Position numbers and translations under genes: made by a program. This document shows positions 8,014-16,130 of a stretch of 64,000 bases of DNA, piece by piece. Source of the stretch: Vicinamibacteraceae bacterium (GTDB lineage Bacteria > Planctomycetota > Phycisphaerae > Phycisphaerales > UBA5793); contig WYBR01000083.1 of the NCBI GenBank assembly GCA_011525805.1, positions 1-64,000 on the forward strand, given 5' to 3'. Positions within the stretch are counted from its first letter, which is position 1. Each line of letters opens with the position of its first letter. The notes under the pieces are model-generated. The model was not told the DNA's origin and ran no database searches. It worked only from the letters and a program-made list of their open reading frames with translations.

Positions 8014-10128
8014 ATGACCCCCGAGAATCTCCTGGTGCTGGCGACGGCTCTTCCGGCGATCGGCTTTGCGATCGTGATCCTGCTCGGCGCGCGCGTCGCG
8101 AACGAAAAGGTGTGGTCGTGGTTCACGGTCGGCATGGTGGGCGGCTCGCTCGTCTGCTCGGTGATCGCCTACGTGAACTTCATGGCCGGGAGCGGCGAGC
8201 CCGTCTCCATCGCGTGGAACTGGCTGCAGATCGGCGTGAACGCGGACGGCAGCGGCCGCTACCTCCAGATCGGCCCCTACGTCGACAAGATGACGGTGCT
8301 GCTGTTCGCGATGGTGACGATCATCTCGACGCTGGTGCACATCTACTCGATCGGGTACATGGAGGGCGACTCGCGCAAGACGCGCTTCATGGCCTACATG
8401 CAGTTGTTCACGTTCTCGATGCTCGGCATCGTGCTGGGAAACAGCCTGCTGCAGCTGTACATCTTCTGGGAACTGGTGGGCATCTCGAGTTACCTGCTCA
8501 TCGGGTTCTGGTACGAGAAGCGCGGGCCGCAACTGGCGTGCAAGAAGGCGTTCGTGATGAACCGCATCGGCGACATGGGCTTCGCCGTGGGCATGGGCAT
8601 CCTCTTCTTCAAGTGCGGGGGCGATCTGGTTCTGCGATCGGCAGAGTCCGGGCCGGGCATCTTCGGCACCATTATGGACCGCCTCGCCATCGATCCCCTC
8701 AACGCCGGAGCGGACAACTGGTGGCTCACCCTCGCGGGCATCGGCCTGTTCATGGGGGCGATGGGCAAGAGCGCCCAGTTCCCCCTTCAGACCTGGCTGC
8801 CCGACGCGATGGAGGGGCCGACGCCGGTCTCGTCGATCGTGCACAGCGCGACGATGGTCGCCGCCGGCGTCTATCTCACCGCCCGCATCTTCCCCCTGCT
8901 CACGCCCGCGGCCCATCTCTTCGTCGCCACGATCGGCCTGATCACGCTGATCATGGCCGCGCTGATCGCCTGCGTACAGACGGACATCAAGAAAGTGTTG
9001 GCCTATTCAACCCTTTCGCAACTGGGGTACATGGTCCTCGCGCTCGGGGCGGGCTCGTACACCTACGCGATGTTCCACCTCGTCACGCACGCGTTCTTCA
9101 AGTGCTGCCTCTTCCAGTGCGCCGGGTCGGTCATTCACGCGGCGCACCACGAGCAGGAGATGACGAAGTACGGCGGGCTTCTGCGAAAGATGCCCATCAC
9201 GGCGGCGTGCTTCGCTGTCTGCACGCTGGCGATCGCAGGGGCGTCGATTCCGTACACGGAGATGGCGCTGTCGGGCTACTACTCGAAGGACGGAATCATC
9301 GCCGCGACGGTGAACTACGGTGACGCCCTGGCCGCGCATGGGATGGACTGGGGCAAGGTCTTCTACTGGGGGCCGACGATCATCGCGTACGTGACGGCTT
9401 TCTACATGACGCGGGCGTTCGTGCTGACCTTCCTCGGCAAGCCGCGCGACCGGCATCTCCACGACCACGCGCACGAGGTCAACTGGACGATGTGGTTCCC
9501 GCAGGTGGTGCTCGCGTCCTTCGCCGTCTTCATCGGATGGAGTTTCTTCAAGGTTGGCGCCAACATCCACGAGACGGCTCCGGAGATGGCGCAGCCGTTT
9601 GACCCGGAGCACGACCTGGCGCACGGGTTCCACTTCGTCCACGCCGCGCTGCTGCACGGCTTCGGATGGATGATTTCGATCGGCCTCGGCTTCGCGCTGT
9701 ACGTCAACGGCCTGTCGATCGCGTCGAAGATCGCGGCAATTCCGGGCATCGCGCAGATCCATTGGTGGCTGTACAACAAGATGGGCTTCGACGGCCTGTA
9801 CGACATCATCGCCGTCAACCTCGGCAAGGCGCTCTCGTCGATCCTCGGCGCCTTCGACCGCTACGTCGTGGACGGCGCGGTGAACGGCGCCGCGTGGATC
9901 GGGCGCGAACTGGGCTTCCTCGTGGGCGGGTTTGACTACCAGTACGTGGATGGAACGGTGCGCGGCAGCGGACGCGCCGCGCTGCGCCTGGGCTCGATCC
10001 TGCATCGGACGCAGGCGGGCAACATTCGGATGTACGTGCTGATTCTTTTCGTGGCGGTCTTCACGGGGCTGGCGATCGCCACGCCCTTCGCGCTCGGATG
10101 GGTGTGGTTCGGCCTGCCGTCGCATTGA
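8014..10128 (+). CDS. nuoL: NADH-quinone oxidoreductase subunit L
   Basis: The 704-residue distal antiporter-like subunit of complex I's membrane arm. Recognisable blocks are the MEGDSRKTRFMAYMQLFTFSM segment, FWELVGISSYLLIGFWYEK (with the essential Glu), GPTPVSSIVHSATMVAAGVYL with the discontinuous helix, and LAYSTLSQLGYMVLALGAG. The long C-terminal part holds the last helices and the amphipathic arm that clamps NuoM and NuoN. Length and order are standard. The ribosome binding site is weak, so expression may rely on the upstream transcript. Confidence 0.96.
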   Translation: MTPENLLVLATALPAIGFAIVILLGARVANEKVWSWFTVGMVGGSLVCSVIAYVNFMAGSGEPVSIAWNWLQIGVNADGSGRYLQIGPYVDKMTVLLFAMVTIISTLVHIYSIGYMEGDSRKTRFMAYMQLFTFSMLGIVLGNSLLQLYIFWELVGISSYLLIGFWYEKRGPQLACKKAFVMNRIGDMGFAVGMGILFFKCGGDLVLRSAESGPGIFGTIMDRLAIDPLNAGADNWWLTLAGIGLFMGAMGKSAQFPLQTWLPDAMEGPTPVSSIVHSATMVAAGVYLTARIFPLLTPAAHLFVATIGLITLIMAALIACVQTDIKKVLAYSTLSQLGYMVLALGAGSYTYAMFHLVTHAFFKCCLFQCAGSVIHAAHHEQEMTKYGGLLRKMPITAACFAVCTLAIAGASIPYTEMALSGYYSKDGIIAATVNYGDALAAHGMDWGKVFYWGPTIIAYVTAFYMTRAFVLTFLGKPRDRHLHDHAHEVNWTMWFPQVVLASFAVFIGWSFFKVGANIHETAPEMAQPFDPEHDLAHGFHFVHAALLHGFGWMISIGLGFALYVNGLSIASKIAAIPGIAQIHWWLYNKMGFDGLYDIIAVNLGKALSSILGAFDRYVVDGAVNGAAWIGRELGFLVGGFDYQYVDGTVRGSGRAALRLGSILHRTQAGNIRMYVLILFVAVFTGLAIATPFALGWVWFGLPSH

Positions 10129-10176
10129 CGCGGCGGAGGCGTGTGATGAGGCGGCCCCTGGCGGCCGGCAACGCTC

Positions 10177-11823
10177 ATGAATGAACTCTTCGTCAATCTG
10201 ATCATCTTCCTGCCGCTCCTCGGCGCCGTCGGCTGCCTGCTGCCGCGCGACAACCCGGCCCTGAGCCGGATGATCGCCATGGTCACGGCCGTGGTCGTCC
10301 TGCTCATCAACGTGGCGCTGGCGTGGTCGTTCTACGGCGAGGCGGGCGGCACGTCCTACCTGCCCTCGGGCGGCGAGAGCGTCGTCCGCTACGTGACCGA
10401 CCTCGTGTGGATCGAGAGCGTCAACATCCACTACCTGGTCGGAGTGGACGGCCTGAGCATGCCGCTGCTGCTGCTCACGAGCATCCTCAACGTCCTCATC
10501 ATCGCCGCGGGGTGGAACGTCGAGAAGCACACCAAGGCCTTCATGTCGCTCTATCTGGTGCTCATGTTCGGGATGTACGGCGTATTCCTGGCGCTGGACT
10601 TCTTCCTCTTCTACGTCTTCTTCGAGGTGAGCCTGCTGCCGATGTATTTCCTCATCGGCATCTGGGGCGGGCCGCGCAAGGAATATGCGGCGATCAAGTT
10701 CTTCATCTACACGCTGGTGGGCTCGATCTGCCTACTCATGGTCATGCTCGGGTTCTACTTCCTCGTGCCCGATGTCGCGACCGGCGCGGCGGCCGCCGGC
10801 GGCAAGCCCTCGTTCAACATGATCGCCCTCGCGGCGGACGAGGGCGTACAACAGGCCTTCAACCACGGCGGGCAGTTCTGGACCTACGCCAAGTGGTTCT
10901 TCATCCTCCTGTTCATCAGTTTTGCGATCAAGGTGCCGGCGGTGCCCTTCCACACCTGGCTGCCCGATGCGCACGTCGAAGCCCCCACGCCGATCTCGAT
11001 GATCCTTGCCGGCGTGCTGCTCAAGATGGGCGGCTACGCATTGATGCGCATCAGTTACCCGATCTTCCCCGACGCGGCGAAGTGGGCGTGGTTCGGCGTG
11101 GCGATCGTCGGGGTCGTCTCGATCGTGTATGGCGCGTTCTGCGCCATGGCGCAGACGGACTGGAAGAAACTCGTCGCCTACTCCTCGGTGAGCCACATGG
11201 GCTACGTCATCCTCGGCCTGGCAGTCCTCACGGAGGCCGGCCGCAACGGGGCCTACTTCCAGATGATCGGCCACGGCATCTCTTCGGCGATGATGTTCTT
11301 TCTCGTCGGAGTGGTCTACGAGCGGGCGCATCACCGCGACCTCAACCGCTTCGGCGGATTGTGGAACACGATGCCGGCGTACACGGGCCTCGCGGCCGTA
11401 GGCTTCTTCGCGGGCCTCGGCCTGCCGCTGCTGTGCGGCTTTCCCGGCGAGGTGCTCAGCCTGATGGGGACGTTCGGGGCGATCGAGTGGATCGAGAACG
11501 CGCCCTCCTGGGTGCCCTTCTCCGGCGCCGGTTCATCGGCGACGGTGATCACGCTGGGCGTCTTCGCGGCCTCGGGCGTGATTCTCACCGCCGGCTACAT
11601 CCTGTGGATGTTCCAGCGCGTCTACATGGGGCCCGCCAGGCCGGAGTACACCTACTCGGGCCGCGACATGGTCAACGGCCGCGAGTACTTCGTCATGGCG
11701 GTGCTGGCGCTCTTCGCCATCATCCTCGGCGTGTGGCCCGCGGTCGTCCTCGACATGATCAGCAACACCTTCAACGCGATTTACGCGCCGTTTTCGAGTC
11801 TGGCGAGTGCGGCGGGGTTCTGA
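10177..11823 (+). CDS. nuoM: NADH-quinone oxidoreductase subunit M
   Basis: A 548-residue antiporter-like proton-pumping subunit of complex I. It has YLVGVDGLSMPLLLLTS near the start, FFEVSLLPMYFLIGIWGG with the conserved Glu, HTWLPDAHVEAPTPISMILAG (broken helix and Lys region) and LVAYSSVSHMGYVILGL. It begins 48 bases after nuoL. No fusion or truncation is seen. Confidence 0.96.
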   Translation: MNELFVNLIIFLPLLGAVGCLLPRDNPALSRMIAMVTAVVVLLINVALAWSFYGEAGGTSYLPSGGESVVRYVTDLVWIESVNIHYLVGVDGLSMPLLLLTSILNVLIIAAGWNVEKHTKAFMSLYLVLMFGMYGVFLALDFFLFYVFFEVSLLPMYFLIGIWGGPRKEYAAIKFFIYTLVGSICLLMVMLGFYFLVPDVATGAAAAGGKPSFNMIALAADEGVQQAFNHGGQFWTYAKWFFILLFISFAIKVPAVPFHTWLPDAHVEAPTPISMILAGVLLKMGGYALMRISYPIFPDAAKWAWFGVAIVGVVSIVYGAFCAMAQTDWKKLVAYSSVSHMGYVILGLAVLTEAGRNGAYFQMIGHGISSAMMFFLVGVVYERAHHRDLNRFGGLWNTMPAYTGLAAVGFFAGLGLPLLCGFPGEVLSLMGTFGAIEWIENAPSWVPFSGAGSSATVITLGVFAASGVILTAGYILWMFQRVYMGPARPEYTYSGRDMVNGREYFVMAVLALFAIILGVWPAVVLDMISNTFNAIYAPFSSLASAAGF

Positions 11824-11836
11824 AGAAAGTGGCACG

Positions 11837-11860
11837 AGGCATTAGGCACTAGGCATTAGG
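11837..11860 (+). repeat. 7-bp tandem repeat after nuoM
   Basis: AGGCATT AGGCACT AGGCATT AGG, about 3.4 copies of a 7-base unit just after the nuoM stop, in the 142-base gap before nuoN. Confidence 0.6.
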
Positions 11861-11965
11861 GAAGGCTTCGAGGGATCGAGACGACGAAGGATTGAGTGAA
11901 CGAATGGAATGCGCTGGTCGAGACCGCTTGCGTCTTCGCATCGCATTCTGGAGATCTGAAAGACA

Positions 11966-13591
11966 ATGACGATCGGTCTTCCGTGGTCTGAGGTTCTGAC
12001 GCTGCTGCCGGAGTTGTGCCTGCTGGCGGCGGTGTGCGTGGCGCTGGTGGCGCCGGTGCTGCCTCCGCTGCGGGCGACGTTGCGAGCGTCGCATGGTCCG
12101 CTCACGGCCCTGGCCGCCGCGGCACTCATCGCCGCGGTCCTTTCCGCGATCGCCATCCTCGCGGGCTGGGGCGGTCTGAGCGTGCCGGAGAGCACCGTCC
12201 TGCATGGCATGCTGGCCGTCGATCCCTTCGCGCTGAGCGTCAAGATCATCATCTGCCTCTTCACGCTTCTCGTGATCGTCCTGTGGTCGAACACGACGCG
12301 GGGCTCGGTGCGCCTCGCCGACGGGCCGGACTACGTGTCGCTCGTGCTCAGCGGCGCGCTGGGCATGTGCCTCATGGCGTCGGCGACGAACTTCCTCATG
12401 GTCTTCCTCGCCATCGAGGCGGCATCCTTCCCCAGTTACGCCCTCGCGGGCTTCAACAAGCAGACGCGCCGCAGCAGCGAAGCGAGCCTCAAGTATGTCC
12501 TCATCGGCGCCGCCGCGTCGGCCCTGATGCTCTACGGGCTGTCGATGCTCTACGGCTACTACGGCACGCTCGATCTCGTTCCCATTGCCGAGCGCCTCGC
12601 GGCCGAAGGGATGAGCGCGGGCCTGCTCATGGGCGTCTTCGGCCTGCTGATCGGCATCGGCTTCAAACTCTCCGCCGTGCCCATTCACTTCTGGTGCCCG
12701 GACGTCTTCGAGGGCGCTTCGATCGAGATCACCACGTTCCTGAGCGTGGCCTCCAAGGCGGGAGCGATCGCCCTGCTCGTGCGGATCATGATGACGTTGG
12801 GGCATTTCAGCGCCGGCGAGGAGGCGAGCCGGATCCTGGTGGGAATCGGTTCGTTCGTCGGCCTGGTCGGCGTCGTCACGGCCACGTGGGGCAACCTCGC
12901 CGCCTACTTTCAGACCAACGTCAAGCGCCTCCTGGCCTACTCCTCCATTGCGCACGCGGGGTACATGATCATGCTGGCCGGGCTGCTCACGGCGGCGATG
13001 GATCGCGCGCAGCCCACGGCCGTCGCCTACGCCCTGCTCTTCTACCTCATCGTCTACGCCTTCATGAACCTCGGCGCCTTCGCCGTGGCCGCGGTCGTGG
13101 CGAAGGAGACGGGCAGCGAGTCGCTCGACGAGTTCGCGGGCCTGGGTCAGCGCAACGCCTTTCTCGCCGTGGCAATGGGGTGCTTTCTGCTGAGCCTCTT
13201 CGGGATGCCGCTCACGGGCGGGTTCTGGGGCAAGGTGCGCTTCGGGTTTGAAATGTGGGACGAGGGGATGTGGTGGCTCGTCGTCGCCCTCATCGTCAAC
13301 ACCGTCTTCAGTCTCTACTTCTACCTCAAGCCGATCATCATCATGGTGTGGAAGCAGCCGGAGTCGTCCCGCGCCCTCACCATGGCGCCGGCGATGTACG
13401 CAGTGGTGCTCATCGCGCTCCTGGGCGTCTTCGCGACGGGGCTGGCCCCCGACCGCGCCACGGCGTGGGCGCAGCGGCACTCGACGATGGTGTTCACCAT
13501 GCCCGTCGTTGAGGCGGAGGCGCAAGCGGGCCTGGATGAGGTGCAGAGTTCGGCAGCGGCGACAGGCATCGTTTCGGAGGCGGGGCGATGA
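11966..13591 (+). CDS. nuoN: NADH-quinone oxidoreductase subunit N
   Basis: A 541-residue antiporter-like subunit of complex I, closing a J-K-L-M-N series. Family blocks are FLAIEAASFPSYALAGFNK, IGFKLSAVPIHFWCPDVFEGA, VASKAGAIALLVRI and LLAYSSIAHAGYMIMLAG. The soluble and connecting subunits A-I are not in the window. Its stop overlaps the next start (ATGA), so the following small protein is translationally coupled to it. Confidence 0.96.
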   Translation: MTIGLPWSEVLTLLPELCLLAAVCVALVAPVLPPLRATLRASHGPLTALAAAALIAAVLSAIAILAGWGGLSVPESTVLHGMLAVDPFALSVKIIICLFTLLVIVLWSNTTRGSVRLADGPDYVSLVLSGALGMCLMASATNFLMVFLAIEAASFPSYALAGFNKQTRRSSEASLKYVLIGAAASALMLYGLSMLYGYYGTLDLVPIAERLAAEGMSAGLLMGVFGLLIGIGFKLSAVPIHFWCPDVFEGASIEITTFLSVASKAGAIALLVRIMMTLGHFSAGEEASRILVGIGSFVGLVGVVTATWGNLAAYFQTNVKRLLAYSSIAHAGYMIMLAGLLTAAMDRAQPTAVAYALLFYLIVYAFMNLGAFAVAAVVAKETGSESLDEFAGLGQRNAFLAVAMGCFLLSLFGMPLTGGFWGKVRFGFEMWDEGMWWLVVALIVNTVFSLYFYLKPIIIMVWKQPESSRALTMAPAMYAVVLIALLGVFATGLAPDRATAWAQRHSTMVFTMPVVEAEAQAGLDEVQSSAAATGIVSEAGR

Positions 13592-14094
13592 CCTCAGCGA
13601 CGGACATCCAACTCGATGACGCCTTCATCGTCGTGCCCGATCCCGCAGCGCCGGATTACGCGCGCACGATCGAACTGCTCAACGAGCTCTACATCGCCGA
13701 GTCGCGGAGTTTCTTCCGCTACCTCGAATCCTGGGAGCCGTACACCGACGCCAAGACGATCCGCCTGCGCACGGCGTGCCGGCGGATGATGAAGACGAGT
13801 TTCGAGCACTCGGACCGCCTGGCGCACCTCATCGAGTCGCTCGGCGGCGTGACGATCGCGGGGGCGTACTCCAAGGACGCGAGCCACTCCAACTTCACGA
13901 GTTGGGCCAACCTCGTGCCGCGGCTGATCGACACGAAGCGCGACATGATCGCGCGCGGTGAGATCGTGCTCAACGCCGTCGCCCCGCTTCCCGGCGGCGA
14001 CAACGTCGCGCCTGCCCTGCGCGAGATCATCACGGAGGATCGGGCCGACCTCGCCGCCCTCCAGGAGTGGACGCGCCGCCTCAGCCACGGCTGA
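13588..14094 (+). CDS. Small helical protein coupled to nuoN, function unknown
   Basis: A 168-residue soluble protein whose start overlaps the nuoN stop by four bases. It is predicted mostly helical: a helix from YARTIELLNELYIAESRSFF, one through RRMMKTSFEHSDRLAHLIES, one through ALREIITEDRADLAALQEW. The arrangement resembles a ferritin-like four-helix bundle and has Glu and His at suggestive places (AESRS, FEHSD, TEDRAD), but the canonical ExxH pairs of bacterioferritin are not present. There is no signal peptide or membrane segment. The position could mean a role with complex I, such as assembly or metal handling, but this is inference. Confidence 0.8.
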   Translation: MTSATDIQLDDAFIVVPDPAAPDYARTIELLNELYIAESRSFFRYLESWEPYTDAKTIRLRTACRRMMKTSFEHSDRLAHLIESLGGVTIAGAYSKDASHSNFTSWANLVPRLIDTKRDMIARGEIVLNAVAPLPGGDNVAPALREIITEDRADLAALQEWTRRLSHG

Positions 14095-14120
14095 TCGCGC
14101 CCCGGCATACGATTGCCCGA

Positions 14121-15323
14121 ATGCTCGCGCCGATCCCCGAGATTCTCGAAGACCTCCGCCGTGGCCGCCTCGTCATCCTTGTCGATGATGAAGACCGCGA
14201 AAACGAGGGCGATCTCGTCGGCGCCGCCGAACTCGTCACGCCCGAAATCATTCACTTCATGACGCGGCACACGCCCGGCTACCTGTGCCTGGCGCTGGCC
14301 GGCGAAGAGTGCGACCGGCTCGAACTTCACCCCCAGACGCCCGTCAACACCTCGCTGCGCCACACCGCCATGACGGTTTCGATCGACGGTCATCCGCGCC
14401 ATGGCGTGGGCACCGGCATCTCCGCCTCCGACCGCGCCCGGACCGTCCGCATCGCCGTCGATCCCAACTCCGGCCCCGGCGATCTCGTCCGCCCCGGCCA
14501 CATGGTGCCGCTGCGCGCCCGCGACGGCGGGGTGCTGGTGCGCACGGGTCAGACGGAAGGGTCGGTTGATCTCATGCGTCTTGCCGGCCTGCGCCCCGCG
14601 GCGGTGATCAGCGAGATCAGCCGCGACGACGGCGAGATGGCGCGCCTGCCCGACCTCGAACGATTCGCGGCTGAACACCAACTCAAGATCTGCTCCGTCG
14701 AGCAGATCATTCACCACCGCCTCGAGCGCGAGCGGCTCATTCACCGTATCGAACCGGCGCAGGGCACGTTGATTGAGACGGACCACGGCCCCTTTACGCT
14801 CTACGCCTTTCAGAGCGTCGTCGATCCTCTGCCGCACATCGTGCTGGCGGCCGGCGGCGTCGGATCGCTTGATGCCTCGGGGCGCGTTGTCGAACATGCA
14901 GAGCCGATCCTCGTGCGCATGCACCGGCGCAACGTGCTCGGCGACATCTTCGGCGACCGCAGCCAGCCGACGAATCGGATCCTCGCGGCTTCGCTTCGAC
15001 TGATTCAGGAAGAAGGTCGCGGAGCGCTTGTCTACCTGCGACCCTCGGGCGTGGGTGAAGGACTGCTCGGGCGGCTCCAATCCCTCTCAACCGCCGCCGA
15101 TCGCGCTTCGGATTCACAGCCGAACCTGACGGACCCGCGCGGCGTGGGAGGCAAGGCGGTGCCGATGGATCGACGCGACTTTGGCGTCGGCGGACAGATC
15201 CTGCGCGACCTCGGCCTCACCCGCCTGCGCATCCTGAGCAATCATCCGATGAAACTCCACGGCCTGAGCGCGTTCGGGCTGGAGATCGCCGAGACGGTGT
15301 CGATCCCGGGCGTGGAGGTATGA
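14121..15323 (+). CDS. ribB: Dihydroxybutanone-phosphate synthase with degenerate GTP cyclohydrolase II domain
   Basis: A 400-residue RibBA-like protein of riboflavin synthesis. The N-terminal half is a good RibB domain: ILVDDEDRENEGDLVGAAELV with acidic metal ligands, FMTRHTPGYLCLAL, GTGISASDRARTV, PGHMVPLRA and GQTEGSVDLMRLAG. It should convert ribulose 5-phosphate to the 4-carbon lumazine precursor. The C-terminal half has the RibA fold outline (VRMHRRNVLGDIFGD, LRILSNHPMKLHGL) but lacks the zinc cysteines of the LRCDCG motif, so it is unlikely to open GTP. A start at 14067 would overlap the previous gene; 14121 matches the family N-terminus. The stop overlaps the next ATG (ATGA). A separate active RibA must exist elsewhere if the pathway is complete. 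Confidence 0.88.
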   Translation: MLAPIPEILEDLRRGRLVILVDDEDRENEGDLVGAAELVTPEIIHFMTRHTPGYLCLALAGEECDRLELHPQTPVNTSLRHTAMTVSIDGHPRHGVGTGISASDRARTVRIAVDPNSGPGDLVRPGHMVPLRARDGGVLVRTGQTEGSVDLMRLAGLRPAAVISEISRDDGEMARLPDLERFAAEHQLKICSVEQIIHHRLERERLIHRIEPAQGTLIETDHGPFTLYAFQSVVDPLPHIVLAAGGVGSLDASGRVVEHAEPILVRMHRRNVLGDIFGDRSQPTNRILAASLRLIQEEGRGALVYLRPSGVGEGLLGRLQSLSTAADRASDSQPNLTDPRGVGGKAVPMDRRDFGVGGQILRDLGLTRLRILSNHPMKLHGLSAFGLEIAETVSIPGVEV

Positions 15324-16123
15324 GCCTCTGGCCGGCCAAACCCCTCGCGGATCACCTTCCCTGCGCCTCATGCGCCTACGACCTGCACGGCCTCAAGCCG
15401 TGCGGCCTGTGCCCCGAGTGCGGCTGGCCGATTGAGAAGACGCTCGAAGCGGGCGGGCTGGACTACAAGTGGCTGGTCGCGATCCACTCCGGCGTGCAGG
15501 CGCTGCTCGTGGCGCACTACGTGCTGCTCGGCTCGGCGGTGATGTGCTTTCTGCTGCCCGTTGGGCTTTGCTTCTACGTCATCCTCATCCTCGGCGGCGC
15601 GGTGGAGCTCGGCACGCCGCATCCCGAGGCGCCGCCCTCCGACACGCGATCGAGGCGGCCGGCGCAGGTTCTGGGAGGCGGGATGATGGCGGGCATCCTC
15701 GGCGCGATTCTTCTCCTCGGCGCGCCGTTCCTCGGGGCGGCGATCATCGTGCTCGGCGTCGGCGCGATGGGGGTGGGAAACGCGATGCTCTGGCGGCACT
15801 TCGCGGCATTGATGCTCCAGCGCTTCAGCCCGGCCGCGGGGCACAGCGGACGCGCCGTGGCCTGGGCGCATGGGCTCATCGTCGCGACTCTGGCGCTCGC
15901 CGCCGGGCTGGCGCTCTGGCCCGACCCGAACTTCGGCGGCGCCCAGGTGGGGCCGGCGCTCGCGATGTTCGCGGTCCTCCTCTGGGGCATCTGCGCCATC
16001 GCCGCCCTGATCACGCTGCACACGGCCAGCAAAGCCCTGCGCCAGGCAATGGGCGACTCCCGTCCGCTTGAGCCGGCCGCCGAGCCGCGGGTGGTGGAGG
16101 AGAACGCGCGGCCGATCCGATAG
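15320..16123 (+). CDS. Zinc-ribbon membrane protein of unknown function
   Basis: A 267-residue protein starting inside the ribBA stop. The N-terminus carries two cysteine pairs, CASC and CPEC (about residues 14-39), forming a zinc ribbon with the YDL signature of this group. About five membrane helices follow (such as VMCFLLPVGLCFYVILILGG, MMAGILGAILLLGAPFLG, ALAMFAVLLWGICAIAALI). Three more genes of this type lie at 21-23 kb, with the ribbon at either end of the chain. The ribbon probably faces the cytoplasm. No function is known to me. Confidence 0.82.
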   Translation: MSLWPAKPLADHLPCASCAYDLHGLKPCGLCPECGWPIEKTLEAGGLDYKWLVAIHSGVQALLVAHYVLLGSAVMCFLLPVGLCFYVILILGGAVELGTPHPEAPPSDTRSRRPAQVLGGGMMAGILGAILLLGAPFLGAAIIVLGVGAMGVGNAMLWRHFAALMLQRFSPAAGHSGRAVAWAHGLIVATLALAAGLALWPDPNFGGAQVGPALAMFAVLLWGICAIAALITLHTASKALRQAMGDSRPLEPAAEPRVVEENARPIR

Positions 16124-16130
16124 TTTCACC

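Noticed and set aside
7521-13591. Mrp-type Na+/H+ antiporter instead of complex I
   Set aside because: The J-K-L-M-N order, NuoJ and NuoN and their signatures fit complex I; the small MrpC/E/F/G subunits are absent.
13588-14094. Bacterioferritin or Dps
   Set aside because: Only a loose four-helix resemblance; the paired ExxH di-iron motifs and Dps ferroxidase residues are not found.
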